From Variovorax sp. HW608 (GTDB lineage: Bacteria; Pseudomonadota; Gammaproteobacteria; Burkholderiales; Burkholderiaceae_C): a stretch of 64,000 nucleotides of DNA. Within the stretch, counting starts at the first letter, position 1. Each line of letters starts with the position of its first letter. Position numbers and translations under genes: made by a program. Positions 17,377 to 28,360 of this stretch are shown one piece after another. The notes below the pieces were generated by a model that had not been told where the DNA came from, searched no databases, and worked only from the letters and a program-made list of their open reading frames with translations. The stretch covers positions 5,730,229 to 5,794,228 of the forward strand of contig NZ_LT607803.1 of the NCBI RefSeq assembly GCF_900090195.1, given 5' to 3'.

Positions 17377-17913
17377 TTATTTGGAAGTTCTTTTTTTGGG
17401 CGGCAAGGGAAAGTGCTGAAAAAACTCGGCAGGCTCCACCCCGAGGCTTTCCAGAATTCGCATCAATTGCGCGAAAGTCGGGTTTCGCCGTCCGCATTCG
17501 AGCCAGGAGATGTAGCTGCGCGCCACACCCGCTTTGTCGGCAAGTTCCTCCTGGGTGAGTCCGGCCCATTGCCGCTCTTTCATCACCGCCAAGCCCACCA
17601 TGGTTGACAAGTCGTTCACGGCGCGGGGAAGCGGCTTTCGTTGCGGCACCTGCCGGCGCGCGTGCGGGTCGACGTGCAGGTCGCGGAAGAACGTGACCGG
17701 CTCGGCGCGAAGGGCCCGGATGAAGACCATGAGTTTCCGGAAGGTCAGGTTGACTTCGCCGCGTTCCACCCGGCCCACATAACTTCTGTCCAACCCGAAG
17801 AGCCACGCGAAGCGCTCCTGGCTCACGTCCTGGCGCTCGCGTTCACGGCGTATCGCTTGCCCGAGCAACCACAGGGGACCCGGGTCCAGCTGTTCCTGTT
17901 TGGCCGGATCCAT
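17377..17913 (-). CDS. XRE-family regulator with two tandem HTH domains
   Basis: 178 residues. Two HTH_3 (Cro/CI) units are visible: residues about 18-75 (IRRERERQDVSQERFAWLFG, then LDRSYVGRVERGEVNLT) and about 110-165 (KERQWAGLTQEELADKAGV, then ARSYISWLECGRRNPTF). Each ends with a short helix carrying AEPVTFF or VEPAEFF, so the gene looks like an internal duplication. It begins 12 bases after the stop of the XRE gene at 17926, so they are one operon. Such dual-HTH proteins could bind long or spaced operators as monomers. The targets are unknown. Confidence 0.85.
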   Translation of the reverse strand: MDPAKQEQLDPGPLWLLGQAIRRERERQDVSQERFAWLFGLDRSYVGRVERGEVNLTFRKLMVFIRALRAEPVTFFRDLHVDPHARRQVPQRKPLPRAVNDLSTMVGLAVMKERQWAGLTQEELADKAGVARSYISWLECGRRNPTFAQLMRILESLGVEPAEFFQHFPLPPKKRTSK

Positions 17914-17925
17914 GGCCAGGAACCC

Positions 17926-18168
17926 CTAGGCGCGCGGATCGTGAACCAGGGGATCGAGCGGACCCTGCATTCGATGCTCAAACTCGGCATCGAAGAGCGG
18001 GATGTCCAGGGCCAGCGCCGCCAGCCAACGACGAAGCTCGAAGTAGCTGAGCATCCGCACGCCCGTCTCCACCTTGGTCACATCGCTCTTGCGAAGGAGC
18101 GCGAGCTCGCCGATCTGCTTCTGGGTGAGCCCGGCGGCCCGACGCCATTCTTTCAAGATCTCTGCCAT
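17926..18168 (-). CDS. XRE-family HTH regulator
   Basis: About 80 residues from ATG 18168. The HTH spans residues 4 to about 55 (LKEWRRAAGLTQKQIGELAL, then LRKSDVTKVETGVRMLSY). In-frame alternatives are ATG 18204 and GTG 18231, which add an N-terminus without homology cues; I prefer 18168 because the HTH normally begins within about ten residues of the start. A 27-bp perfect inverted repeat lies upstream at 18246-18272, consistent with autoregulation. Co-directional with the dual-HTH gene. Could be a HipB- or HigA-like antitoxin, but no toxin gene is recognised beside it. Confidence 0.75.
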   Translation of the reverse strand: MAEILKEWRRAAGLTQKQIGELALLRKSDVTKVETGVRMLSYFELRRWLAALALDIPLFDAEFEHRMQGPLDPLVHDPRA

Positions 18169-18245
18169 GACCTGGTTCTCTCGGCTGTAGGGTGAGCGCT
18201 GCATGAGTCCGCTTGTTGTTTCGGCGGGCACCTTGTCAGCGAGAA

Positions 18246-18272
18246 CAGAAGGTGCGAAACTCGCACCTTCTG
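18246..18272. promoter_or_regulatory. perfect 12-bp inverted repeat, probable XRE operator
   Basis: CAGAAGGTGCGA (18246-18257) is followed by AAC and its exact reverse complement TCGCACCTTCTG (18261-18272). It lies just upstream of the leftward XRE pair, where an autoregulatory operator is expected. It could alternatively form an RNA hairpin if transcribed. Confidence 0.65.
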
Positions 18273-18723
18273 AAACTCTGCAAGTTCCTCAATGCGCAGG
18301 CTTCGGCAGAGGTACTCGATTCGGGTGGTGGAGCGTCATGGCGACGATCGGTCGCGTCAGCAGTTGATGGGTTGGGCGACGCCGCTCCGATTGCACTCTC
18401 GCAAGGAGCAACAGAATCGCCGAAAGGGCTGAGATGAGCGCAACTGCGCATTTGTGTCGTTTGGACAGTAATTCGCGAACGCGAGTGTCCGCAGATCCCG
18501 GGAGCACGGCAAGGATGGTGAACGTGCCATTGCGAAGCGAATTGAAAGAGGTGAGCGTGATGCGCGTGCTGACACTTCTCAAAGGCGGGCCCTTGAAGGG
18601 CCGGGTCAACCGGTCTGGCAAGAACGCTGCAGCGCCGTGCGCACGTTCGAAAGCCAAGCTGGCTTCATGGCGCGTTCCACGCGGCCACGTCCCGTTCGAA
18701 GAAGAGTGCGGAGACGAATCTCC
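18273..18723. other. intergenic stretch upstream of the broken ATPase gene
   Basis: No frame here carries a recognisable domain. By analogy with the intact ATPase gene, a small BPSL0761-like gene would be expected just upstream, but I see no trace of one. Confidence 0.35.
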
Positions 18724-19909
18724 ATGACAGCGGCCGAACGCGATTGCGCAAGAGACAATGCGCTATCCAGTGGCAATGCGACATGCTGGTTCGGTACCTA
18801 CGAGGATGGTCGACAGCCCTTCGAGCTTCTTCTTCCAACCTCCTTCATCGCCGCCGTCGAAGCGGAGGTGTTGCAACGAGCGCAGCAATCGACAGAGCGG
18901 AAGCGAGCTGCGATCGTTGCAGATGCGCGGCGTGAGGTCGTGGAGCATAAGGCATCGAGTTCGCGCCGCAAGGACTTGGACCAGCGCGTCATCGTCGTCG
19001 ACAAGGCGTCATTTGTTGCGGACTTTGACGGTGCTCTTTCAGACGTTGACCCGGGGCGCATGCACCGGGTGCTTGCCGCGGCGCAAGTTTGGGACGCCGC
19101 ATCGCGAGCAGAAGCCACACGCGACGAGGACCACCGACAGCACGCCACGCGTCTTGTGAACCGGATCAACCAATCCGGGGGCTTGCGCACAGGCGTCAAT
19201 CCTGGACGCAATCCGGATCGATGGGGCCGTGATCTCGCCTTCCTGGTTGAAGCGCACCCGCACATGCAGGGAGGCGACGCAATTCGTTGCGAGCCGCGTC
19301 GCGCTGTCCATTCACGTCCAGTCGATGGAGAACGCTCAAGCGGCGGCCATCTGGCTCGGGACGGAACGTCACTGGTCTACGGCGTCGCACGGCATCGTCT
19401 GCGAGCGCATCGTCTTTGGCGAGACGGCAAACCCGGTCTTCGTGATCGAAGAGATCGACAAGGCGCCGCCGCACGCCCAATACAACCCGCTGGCCGCGTT
19501 CCATTCGCTGCTGGCGCCCCTGACCGCGTGCGCGTTGCGGGACGCGGGTCTGGACGTCACGTTCGACACGAGCCTGGCCATCTACATCGCCAACTCGAAC
19601 GATGCAGTCGCGTTGCCCGAATCGTTGCGATCGCGAGTTCGCGATCTTGCCCCCGCGTGGCGAGCAGGCGCTACAAGCGGCCTATCTCATTGCCACCGCG
19701 GCCGCGCGAAAGCTTCGGCGTCTCTCGCTTCGCGCCCCCGCAGCCCGCGCTGTCGCGCAAGCTCACCCACCTGAGTGCGCGCGAGATCTTCCAGTTCGTG
19801 CAGGAGCATTGCGCGTGTCGTTCAGAGCGGGCGCCGGTGCCTGAGCGTCGCGGACTTGCCGGTGGAGATCGTCGGCGACGAACGCGCGGCCGCATCCATG
19901 CTGTATTAA
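18724..19909 (+). pseudogene. frame-broken Lon-type AAA+ ATPase
   Basis: A decayed paralogue of the gene at 20870. The N-terminal part reads from ATG 18724 (FELLLPTSFIAAVEAEVLQR matches the intact copy's VRFLLPQPVLSRMREELKRL). Near 19,240 homology moves to the next frame (AAAIWLGTERHWSTASHG, then ANPVFVIEEIDKA, a Walker B, and IYIANSNDAVALPESLRSR). Near 19,640 it moves again (REFAILPPRGEQALQAAYLI), near 19,715 again (LSRKLTHLSAREIFQFVQEH), and near 19,815 again (CLSVADLPVEIVGDERAA) to TAA at 19907. All four shifts go in the same direction. The Walker A region is not recognisable. It cannot make a functional ATPase. Confidence 0.8.
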
Positions 19910-19958
19910 CGATGCGCGACACCGCCGGCGTCCACATCTTGTTTCGAGGATCGCACAC

Positions 19959-20576
19959 ATGACCATGCCACACCAACGAATGGATGCTTTCATCCAGGCC
20001 GGAAAGATCCTCTGGAGCATCGTCGATACCGCCAAGCACACCCACAGGTGGGGTGCGTCCTTGCCCAAACAGCTCGTTTCCGAGGTCGAATCGGCGTTGC
20101 GTCATTATCCCGATGTACTCGAACTCGAACGCGCGGCAGACGAGCAAAGAAGCATGCACACGTGGATGGCCAGGCCGACGCGAGGCACGGCGCAGCTCAA
20201 TGAGGTCTGTGACCGATTGAGGAGCGCGGCGAAGCAGCTTGGCATGGAAGACGATTGGGAAACCCTGGCGTGCTACCCGTTGCCTCACCTGCACGTGTGG
20301 CTCTTCAATGAACATCCAGCGCTGGGCTATCGAGCACCGGACGATCTCCTGGACGTCACGTGCAACCCCGATGCGATCATTGAGCTCTTCAAGAACGAAG
20401 AGATGTTGACGCGCGAAGCGTGCCGTGTTTTCGGCAGCAGGAGCAAGGCGCATCGGTGGCTGCGCGGCTTCAATCGCGAACTGGGAGGCGTCCCGCTCGA
20501 GTCACTGGGTTCGGACATTGGCCGACGCCGGGTCATGGACGAGTTGCGACGCATGACGCCCCATGCCGATCGGTGA
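19959..20576 (+). CDS. MbcA/ParS (DUF2384)-like protein
   Basis: 205 residues. The C-terminal third (VFGSRSKAHRWLRGFNRELG, then GVPLESLGSDIGRRRVMDEL) matches the MbcA/ParS/Xre antitoxin toxin-binding domain (DUF2384). A weaker similar motif, LFNEHPALGYRAPDDLLD, precedes it. In known systems this domain binds a RES-type toxin, but no RES gene is visible nearby. It lies between the broken ATPase gene and the small gene at 20662, all rightward. The toxin-antitoxin role is therefore uncertain; it may act as a regulator. ATG 19959 or ATG 19965 could start it. Confidence 0.65.
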   Translation: MTMPHQRMDAFIQAGKILWSIVDTAKHTHRWGASLPKQLVSEVESALRHYPDVLELERAADEQRSMHTWMARPTRGTAQLNEVCDRLRSAAKQLGMEDDWETLACYPLPHLHVWLFNEHPALGYRAPDDLLDVTCNPDAIIELFKNEEMLTREACRVFGSRSKAHRWLRGFNRELGGVPLESLGSDIGRRRVMDELRRMTPHADR

Positions 20577-20661
20577 AGTAGCGCATCGAGCATCAGGAGC
20601 GACTGCCGACAGCGCCGTCCCGCGCCACAACTTGGTCGAGCAATTCGGAAGGAGTTCATCC

Positions 20662-20859
20662 ATGACGACGGCGCATGAAAGACGCAGGGCCCTGGAATGG
20701 GCGGGCGAGACGTTGAGGAAGCGGGACTCGGAGGCCGTTCGCATGCAAGCGCGGCGTCTGCGCGACGACCCGCGGATCCTCAGCGCGCTGGACGTGTACA
20801 CCCACCTGGTCGGTGTCTCGGAAGGCACGCGGGCCTCTTCTCTGTCCACTGCAGCCTGA
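20662..20859 (+). CDS. BPSL0761-like small protein
   Basis: 65 residues from ATG 20662 with GGAAGGAG seven bases upstream. The N-terminus MTTAHERRRALEWAGETLR closely matches that of the gene at 22204 (ERRRALEWAGELLRD) and resembles the BPSL0761 family of short uncharacterised proteins from Burkholderiales. It ends 10 bases before the intact AAA+ gene, so the two are co-translated. The longer open frame upstream (from 20563) lacks a ribosome-binding site. Confidence 0.7.
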   Translation: MTTAHERRRALEWAGETLRKRDSEAVRMQARRLRDDPRILSALDVYTHLVGVSEGTRASSLSTAA

Positions 20860-20869
20860 AAGCTCACCG

Positions 20870-22168
20870 ATGGCAAAACACGCCGCCACTGCTGAGGTCC
20901 CGCCAGAAGGCTTCGGTCTTCACCTGGCTTCGTATCACGTCGAAGACACCGACACGTGGGTGCGTTTCCTGTTGCCTCAGCCCGTACTGAGCCGGATGAG
21001 GGAGGAGCTCAAGCGCCTGAACGAGCAGGCGCAGGCCCTGGAGGCCGAGCGCATTGAGGAGAAAAGGTCAAAGGCCGTGGCCCGGTCGGGCGACGAACTG
21101 GATAGGTTTCCCGCAGAGGTGCCCGAGCAGCCGCCCAACACGGTGGAGGTCTTCGATTGGGCCGCCGCGCGGGCACGGATCGTCGCGCTGAAGAAGAACC
21201 CGGATACGGGCGACTCCGATGTTGTCAGGCATGATCTCCGGCAGTTCAGCGACGTCATGACGCGAGGCCCCTGGCGCGCCGTCGCGCACCCGCCATTCTG
21301 GCGCGAGGCGCTGACGACACTGAGCGCGGAGATGCCCCACTTCGCCGAGGTTGTCGCGTTCTACGAGCGCAGTCTCGCGCTGGCTGAGCTCACCGGCTCT
21401 GCACCCAAGCCGGGGCCGGTCCTGCTGCTCGGAAGTCCCGGCGTCGGCAAGACCCATTTCACCGAGCGGCTGGCGAAGGTGCTCGGCACGAGCCTCTATC
21501 GTCAGGCGTTCGACAACGCGCAATCGAACGCCGGTCTGCGAGGCTCCGAACGATATTGGAGCAACTCGCAAGTCGGCGCGCTGTGGCAAACCATCGTCCT
21601 GGGTGAATTTGCCAACCCGATCGTGCTGCTCGATGAACTCGACAAGGCAAGCGAACGTAATGGGCACGGGTCCCCTACAGACGCATTGCTGACCCTGCTC
21701 GAGCCCGCGACGGCAGGTTGCACGAAGGACGTCAGCATGGACTTCGAGTTCGACGCGAGCTACGCGATGTACATCGCCACGGCCAACGATCCTGCGCGCC
21801 TCAGCGCGCCGCTTCGCTCGCGCTTCACGGCCTTTGAGATTCAAGAGCCTGATATTGAGGGGCGCCTCGTGCTCGCGCACACCATCTATGAGGCGACGAT
21901 GGCGCGCATGGTCCCCGACGAGAAGATCCGACTCGCGTTCAGACGCCCCACCAACCTGCAGTTCTGCGCGTTGGCCTGGATGACGCCGCGCCAGATGCGC
22001 AAGGCATCCGAGAACGCCTTGGGCGCCGCCGCCCTGGCCAGGCGCTGGCACTTCGAGGATGGCGATTTCGAACTGCAGCCGCGATGCGGCTCTGCCGATG
22101 CGGCCTCGCCGCGCAAAGACCACGACGACGACGACGGTTCGATCGTTGCGATCGTGCTCAGGCCCTAG
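20870..22168 (+). CDS. AAA+ ATPase with Lon-type ATPase domain, no protease domain
   Basis: 432 residues. An N-terminal coiled coil (about 35-75) precedes an AAA+ core with Walker A LLLGSPGVGKTHF, a GLRGSERYWSNSQVGALW segment, Walker B NPIVLLDELDKAS, a sensor-1 region MYIATANDPARLSAPLRSRF and a C-terminal helical region. The layout around Walker B is that of Lon ATPase modules, but no Ser-Lys protease domain follows. The C-terminus is Asp-rich (DHDDDDG). Start ATG 20870; a GTG at 20813 overlaps the upstream gene. Its partner or substrate is unknown; pairing with BPSL0761-like and MbcA-like genes suggests a chaperone-like role inside the island. Confidence 0.8.
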   Translation: MAKHAATAEVPPEGFGLHLASYHVEDTDTWVRFLLPQPVLSRMREELKRLNEQAQALEAERIEEKRSKAVARSGDELDRFPAEVPEQPPNTVEVFDWAAARARIVALKKNPDTGDSDVVRHDLRQFSDVMTRGPWRAVAHPPFWREALTTLSAEMPHFAEVVAFYERSLALAELTGSAPKPGPVLLLGSPGVGKTHFTERLAKVLGTSLYRQAFDNAQSNAGLRGSERYWSNSQVGALWQTIVLGEFANPIVLLDELDKASERNGHGSPTDALLTLLEPATAGCTKDVSMDFEFDASYAMYIATANDPARLSAPLRSRFTAFEIQEPDIEGRLVLAHTIYEATMARMVPDEKIRLAFRRPTNLQFCALAWMTPRQMRKASENALGAAALARRWHFEDGDFELQPRCGSADAASPRKDHDDDDGSIVAIVLRP

Positions 22169-22203
22169 GACGCAAGCATCTACTTCGAGAACGGGAATAC
22201 ACC

Positions 22204-22437
22204 ATGACCGTGGGCTATGAAAGGCGCAGGGCGCTGGAATGGGCGGGAGAACTGCTGAGGGACCTCGCATTCCAGCCAGAGAAGCACGAGGCGCTCTGGG
22301 GCGGCCCCATCCCGCCCAAGCTGAAGCTGCTGGCCCATCGCATCCTCAGGCACTACCCCGAACCCTGGCAACTGGATGCGGCGGTCGAGAGCGATGACCC
22401 GGTGTGTTGGTGGATCAGCAAGGAGCCGCCACGCTAG
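22204..22437 (+). CDS. second BPSL0761-like small protein
   Basis: 77 residues from ATG 22204. The first 16 residues nearly duplicate those of the product at 20662, and the middle (LKLLAHRILRHYPEPWQLD) fits the BPSL0761 pattern. Thirty-five bases follow the ATPase stop, so it is probably in the same operon. Two related copies flank the ATPase gene, which suggests a duplicated cassette. Confidence 0.65.
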   Translation: MTVGYERRRALEWAGELLRDLAFQPEKHEALWGGPIPPKLKLLAHRILRHYPEPWQLDAAVESDDPVCWWISKEPPR

Positions 22438-22487
22438 CTCAATGGTGAGATTTTCACCGCGCGCCATCTTCTCAAACCTGAAAGGCC

Positions 22488-22949
22488 ATGCCGATGCTCA
22501 CTGTTGAACAGCTCAAATCTCGCTACCCGTACATGTTCGATCGGCCCCATATTGGGTTCGAGTTCTATCGAGGTTGGATGCCGATCCTGGTACGCGCCTG
22601 CGCGGAGATCGATGTGGCTCTGGGCGAGAACAAGCGCGTCTTTCACTGGCGCCAGATCAAGGAGAAGTGGGGATCTGCGCGCTTCTACTACAGGCTCGGT
22701 AGCACTTCGCGCGTGAGGATGGACGTTCATGAGCCAGGGGAGGGCGTTGCCGTGTTGAGAGGTGCGACCCGGAAAGGGGATGCGTTGGCCGATCGCATTG
22801 ACGCCATCGTCGATGCCGCGGAGGAGCAGACACAAACGGCGTGCATCGTTTGCGGCGCGCGGGCCAGCTTGGAGGACGCGAACGGCTACTACGTGACGCT
22901 CTGCCCGATGCACTCGCCAGAAGACATCGCGGGTGCGGTTCTGTCGTGA
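22488..22949 (+). CDS. hypothetical protein with IKEKWGSARFYY motif and zinc-ribbon-like end
   Basis: 153 residues. The central QIKEKWGSARFYYRLGS block and a C-terminal CIVCGARA...CPMH pair of potential metal ligands match a family of short uncharacterised proteins common in phages and islands. The start could be ATG 22488 or 22494; AAAGG at about 22481 suits the second better. Its stop overlaps the GTG of the next gene (GTGA). No function is known to me. Confidence 0.6.
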   Translation: MPMLTVEQLKSRYPYMFDRPHIGFEFYRGWMPILVRACAEIDVALGENKRVFHWRQIKEKWGSARFYYRLGSTSRVRMDVHEPGEGVAVLRGATRKGDALADRIDAIVDAAEEQTQTACIVCGARASLEDANGYYVTLCPMHSPEDIAGAVLS

Positions 22950-23173
22950 CCGACGATCTCGAATCGATCCTCCGAAGGTTGCGTGCCCTCGAGGGCCGCG
23001 TGCCGGCGGGTTTCACATTCGACCGTGACGACGCCAACGAACGCGGGCAGAGCCCCTCGGTTTCCGACAACGCGAGGATGGCCTCAGCGAGACAGTTGGA
23101 CTGCGAGAGGGCTGACATCGGCCCCAACGAATTGAGTCGGATTGCGACCCGACTGAACATCGCAGCTCAATGA
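22946..23173 (+). CDS. hypothetical small protein
   Basis: 75 residues from GTG 22946, overlapping the previous stop by 4 bases, and ending in an ATGA overlap with the next gene. Contains LEGRVPAGFTFDRDDANERG, a motif I have seen near small antitoxin-like proteins but cannot assign. The tight overlaps on both sides are the main evidence that it is real. Confidence 0.5.
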   Translation: MTDDLESILRRLRALEGRVPAGFTFDRDDANERGQSPSVSDNARMASARQLDCERADIGPNELSRIATRLNIAAQ

Positions 23174-23409
23174 CGCGCACCGGAAAACGCCGATACACGC
23201 GCCTGCGCGATGAAAAAACCGGCAGGCTCAGGCTCCATGTGCCCGTCGCGGAACTCGAGCTCATTGCTCGCGCAGCCGAGCTTCAAGCGCTGAGCGTCGA
23301 GGAATTCGTTCGTCGCGCCGCCTTGAGGTCTTCGCATGAAGCACTGCTCGATCAAGCGGGTGCGGCGCGCCGAGAGGATGACGCAAGGAGCCGTTCGACA
23401 GACGCCTGA
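23170..23409 (+). CDS. ribbon-helix-helix-like (DUF1778/TacA-type) protein
   Basis: 79 residues. The central part (RLRLHVPVAELELIARAAEL, then SVEEFVRRAAL) has the strand-helix-helix spacing of DUF1778/TacA antitoxins. The expected GNAT toxin partner is not found downstream; the next gene is the SRAP remnant on the other strand. It may be a stand-alone regulator or an orphaned antitoxin. ATG 23170 overlaps the previous stop. Confidence 0.5.
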   Translation: MTRTGKRRYTRLRDEKTGRLRLHVPVAELELIARAAELQALSVEEFVRRAALRSSHEALLDQAGAARREDDARSRSTDA

Positions 23410-23484
23410 CACGCATGAAAGCCATTGGGCCAATTGCGGGAGAGGTCACCGACTCAGAGCTTTGAAGGGGACTTAGCATGACAA

Positions 23485-23799
23485 TTATCGTTTGCCAGTT
23501 GGATCGATTTCGAGACATCCAACCTTTTGCTTGGTGGGTAAGCGCTTGCGCTGCTTGAAGAGCTCCTGTTCGAACTTCGTTGCCTGCTCGGCATTGAACG
23601 CATCGATCCAAAGTTTGATCTGGCGCTCCTCGTCCGACTGCGGCTGGTCGAAGAGGGCGTCCATCCCCTTGGGAATCTTGATCTTCGGATCGCTCTGGCG
23701 CTCGAAATAAAGCTTGGAAAAAGCGCGCAGGCTCAGCTCGCCGCCAAAGAGGCGCACGAACTGCTTGTACTCGGCTCGAATCTGGGCGGAATAGCACAT
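23485..23799 (-). pseudogene. truncated SRAP (YedK/HMCES-like) gene
   Basis: The product begins MCYSAQIRAEYKQFVRLFGG, with the catalytic Cys2 of SOS-response-associated peptidases that crosslink to abasic sites. After about 95 residues (EQELFKQRKRL) the family sequence ends, and a short unrelated tail leads to a stop at 23485, so roughly the C-terminal half, with the remaining active-site residues, is missing. Divergent from dnaE2, with the shared promoter now split by the IS1595 element. Confidence 0.75.
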
Positions 23800-23885
23800 G
23801 GACAACTGCGCGAACGCGCTCTCCTGAAGGTCGCTACGAGAAAACTGTAACCGCTGCGCCGGCTTGCGTTCAGACGCGTAGAGTA

Positions 23886-23901
23886 CTGGTTTTATGTACG
23901 G
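23886..23901. promoter_or_regulatory. left remnant of a split LexA-like box
   Basis: CTGG-TTTTATGT-ACGG. The first 12 bases are original sequence; the last four are the start of the IS. Before insertion the site would have read CTGG-TTTTATGT-ACAG, one mismatch from the CTGT-N8-ACAG LexA consensus. Confidence 0.5.
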
Positions 23902-24993
23902 GGTATCCATTTAGCTCCAGTTGAACTAGCATCACTGGATGGACGTCCATATGTTAGTCCCCAAGGCGGGAGAGGACTACCCCGTGAACTGGAACCAGTT
24001 CCTGGACTGGTTCGCCACCGAAGAGGCCTGTCTTGGCTATCTGGAGCGGCTGCGCTGGCCGCAAGGTTTCGTGTGCCCGCGCTGCGGGGTGGCCGCTGAG
24101 CCCTATCGCTCCAGCCGCGCACGGCTGATGTGCCGAAGCTGCTCGACCCAAAGCACGGTGACCGCAGGCACCATCTTCGAGAAGACCCGCACGCCGCTGC
24201 GGGTGTGGCTGGCCGCGGCCTGGTACGTCACCAACCAGAAGCATGGCGTCAGCGCGCTCGGACTGCAGCGCGTGCTCGGCCTGGGCAGCTACCAGACGGC
24301 CTGGGCGATGCTGCACCGTCTTCGCCAGGCGATGGTGCGCCCCGAGCGGGAACGGCTCGGCGGCATCGTGGAGGTCGACGAGATGTATCTGGCCATCAGC
24401 GATCGTCAGCAGCCTGTCGCCCGTGGGAGGGGCAAGGGTCGAATAAGCCAGACGCATCAGATACCTGTGGCGATCGCCGTGGAACTGCATGAGCCCAAGG
24501 GCTTCGGCCGACTGCGGCTCGAGCGCATCCATCGCGGCTCCACCGAGCAGGTCATCCCCTTCGTGCTCGCCAACATCGAACCTGGCTCACAGGTGTGCAC
24601 CGACGGCTCGGCCGTCTACCGCGATCTCGCGGATCTGGGCTATTTGCACCAGCGCACTGTTCATCGGGGCTCCGACGTTCCCGCGCACGTCTCCATGGTT
24701 GGCGTTCACCGCGTGGCCGCACTGGTCAAGCGCTGGGTGCTGGGCACGCACCAAGGCGCCGTGCAGCCGGCGCATCTGGACGCCTACCTCGATGAGTTTG
24801 TTTTTCGCTTCAATCGCAGGGCCTCGCGCTCGCGAGGGCTGCTGTTTTACCGGCTGCTGCAGCAGGCCGTCGTCACGGATCCGCTGACCTATCGCGATGT
24901 CGTGGACAACATCCCCAGATCCGCGGAAGTGGCGTAGATTACTGGATGAACATCCATATATCTCTCGTCGCTGGAGCTAAATGGATACCCCGT
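23898..24993 (+). mobile_element. IS1595-family insertion sequence
   Basis: About 1,096 bp. Ends carry a 23-bp perfect inverted repeat (left 23898-23920, right 24971-24993; core GGGGTATCCATTTAGCTCC). It is flanked by an identical 8-bp direct repeat TTTTATGT at 23890-23897 and 24994-25001, the length usual for this family. Inside both ends there is a further similar unit, ACTGGATG-A-C-TCCATAT, in direct orientation (about 23934 and 24941), perhaps transposase sites. One intact transposase gene. Confidence 0.9.
23939..24937 (+). CDS. IS1595-family transposase
   Basis: 332 residues. N-terminal zinc ribbon with CPRCG and CRSC pairs (residues about 40-70); DDE-type catalytic core with IVEVDEMY and VCTDGSAVYRDL for the two Asp positions and the conserved VKRWVLGTHQGAVQ, then YLDEFVFRFNRR, at the C-terminal end. 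Reading frame is intact, so the element may be active. The start ATG lies inside the left subterminal repeat; M5 (23951) is an alternative. Confidence 0.93.
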   Translation: MDVHMLVPKAGEDYPVNWNQFLDWFATEEACLGYLERLRWPQGFVCPRCGVAAEPYRSSRARLMCRSCSTQSTVTAGTIFEKTRTPLRVWLAAAWYVTNQKHGVSALGLQRVLGLGSYQTAWAMLHRLRQAMVRPERERLGGIVEVDEMYLAISDRQQPVARGRGKGRISQTHQIPVAIAVELHEPKGFGRLRLERIHRGSTEQVIPFVLANIEPGSQVCTDGSAVYRDLADLGYLHQRTVHRGSDVPAHVSMVGVHRVAALVKRWVLGTHQGAVQPAHLDAYLDEFVFRFNRRASRSRGLLFYRLLQQAVVTDPLTYRDVVDNIPRSAEVA

Positions 24994-25005
24994 TTTTATG
25001 TACAG
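24990..25005 (+). promoter_or_regulatory. right remnant of the LexA-like box, upstream of dnaE2
   Basis: CCGT-TTTTATGT-ACAG: the IS end supplies CCGT and the duplicated spacer plus ACAG is original. This keeps a one-mismatch LexA-like box 6 bases before the dnaE2 ATG. Whether LexA still binds is not known from sequence. Confidence 0.5.
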
Positions 25006-25011
25006 CATTCA

Positions 25012-28194
<3,183 letters not shown>

Positions 28195-28296
28195 GCCTTG
28201 TGAGGCTTTGGACTCGCCCTTGGGCCATCTACGTCCCGCCAAAGTGGACGCGCCGGCGCGTTATTCGTATGCTTTGTTCATCGCACATAGGGTATC

Positions 28297-28339
28297 TAAC
28301 GCAATTCATTCGGTCGGGGCCGATAATCTTGCGTTATCG
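28297..28339. promoter_or_regulatory. probable KfrA operator region
   Basis: CGATAA (28321-28326) and TTATCG (28334-28339) form a perfect inverted repeat with a 7-base spacer TCTTGCG. TAACGCAA at 28297-28304 is the inverse of TTGCGTTA at 28329-28336. Nested repeats upstream of a KfrA gene fit an autoregulatory operator. Confidence 0.55.
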
Positions 28340-28360
28340 ACCCCAATTGGAGGGCTGTCG

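Noticed and set aside
18637..19962. A 441-codon open frame over the broken ATPase region
   Set aside because: Only its first third and one later segment carry homology; the AAA core is read in other frames, so the long frame is a by-product of high G+C and decay.
23888..25003. Reading the IS1595 ends as a 21-bp inverted repeat with a 12-bp imperfect target duplication
   Set aside because: Extending the repeat by two bases on each side gives a 23-bp perfect repeat and an exact 8-bp duplication, the normal length for the family.
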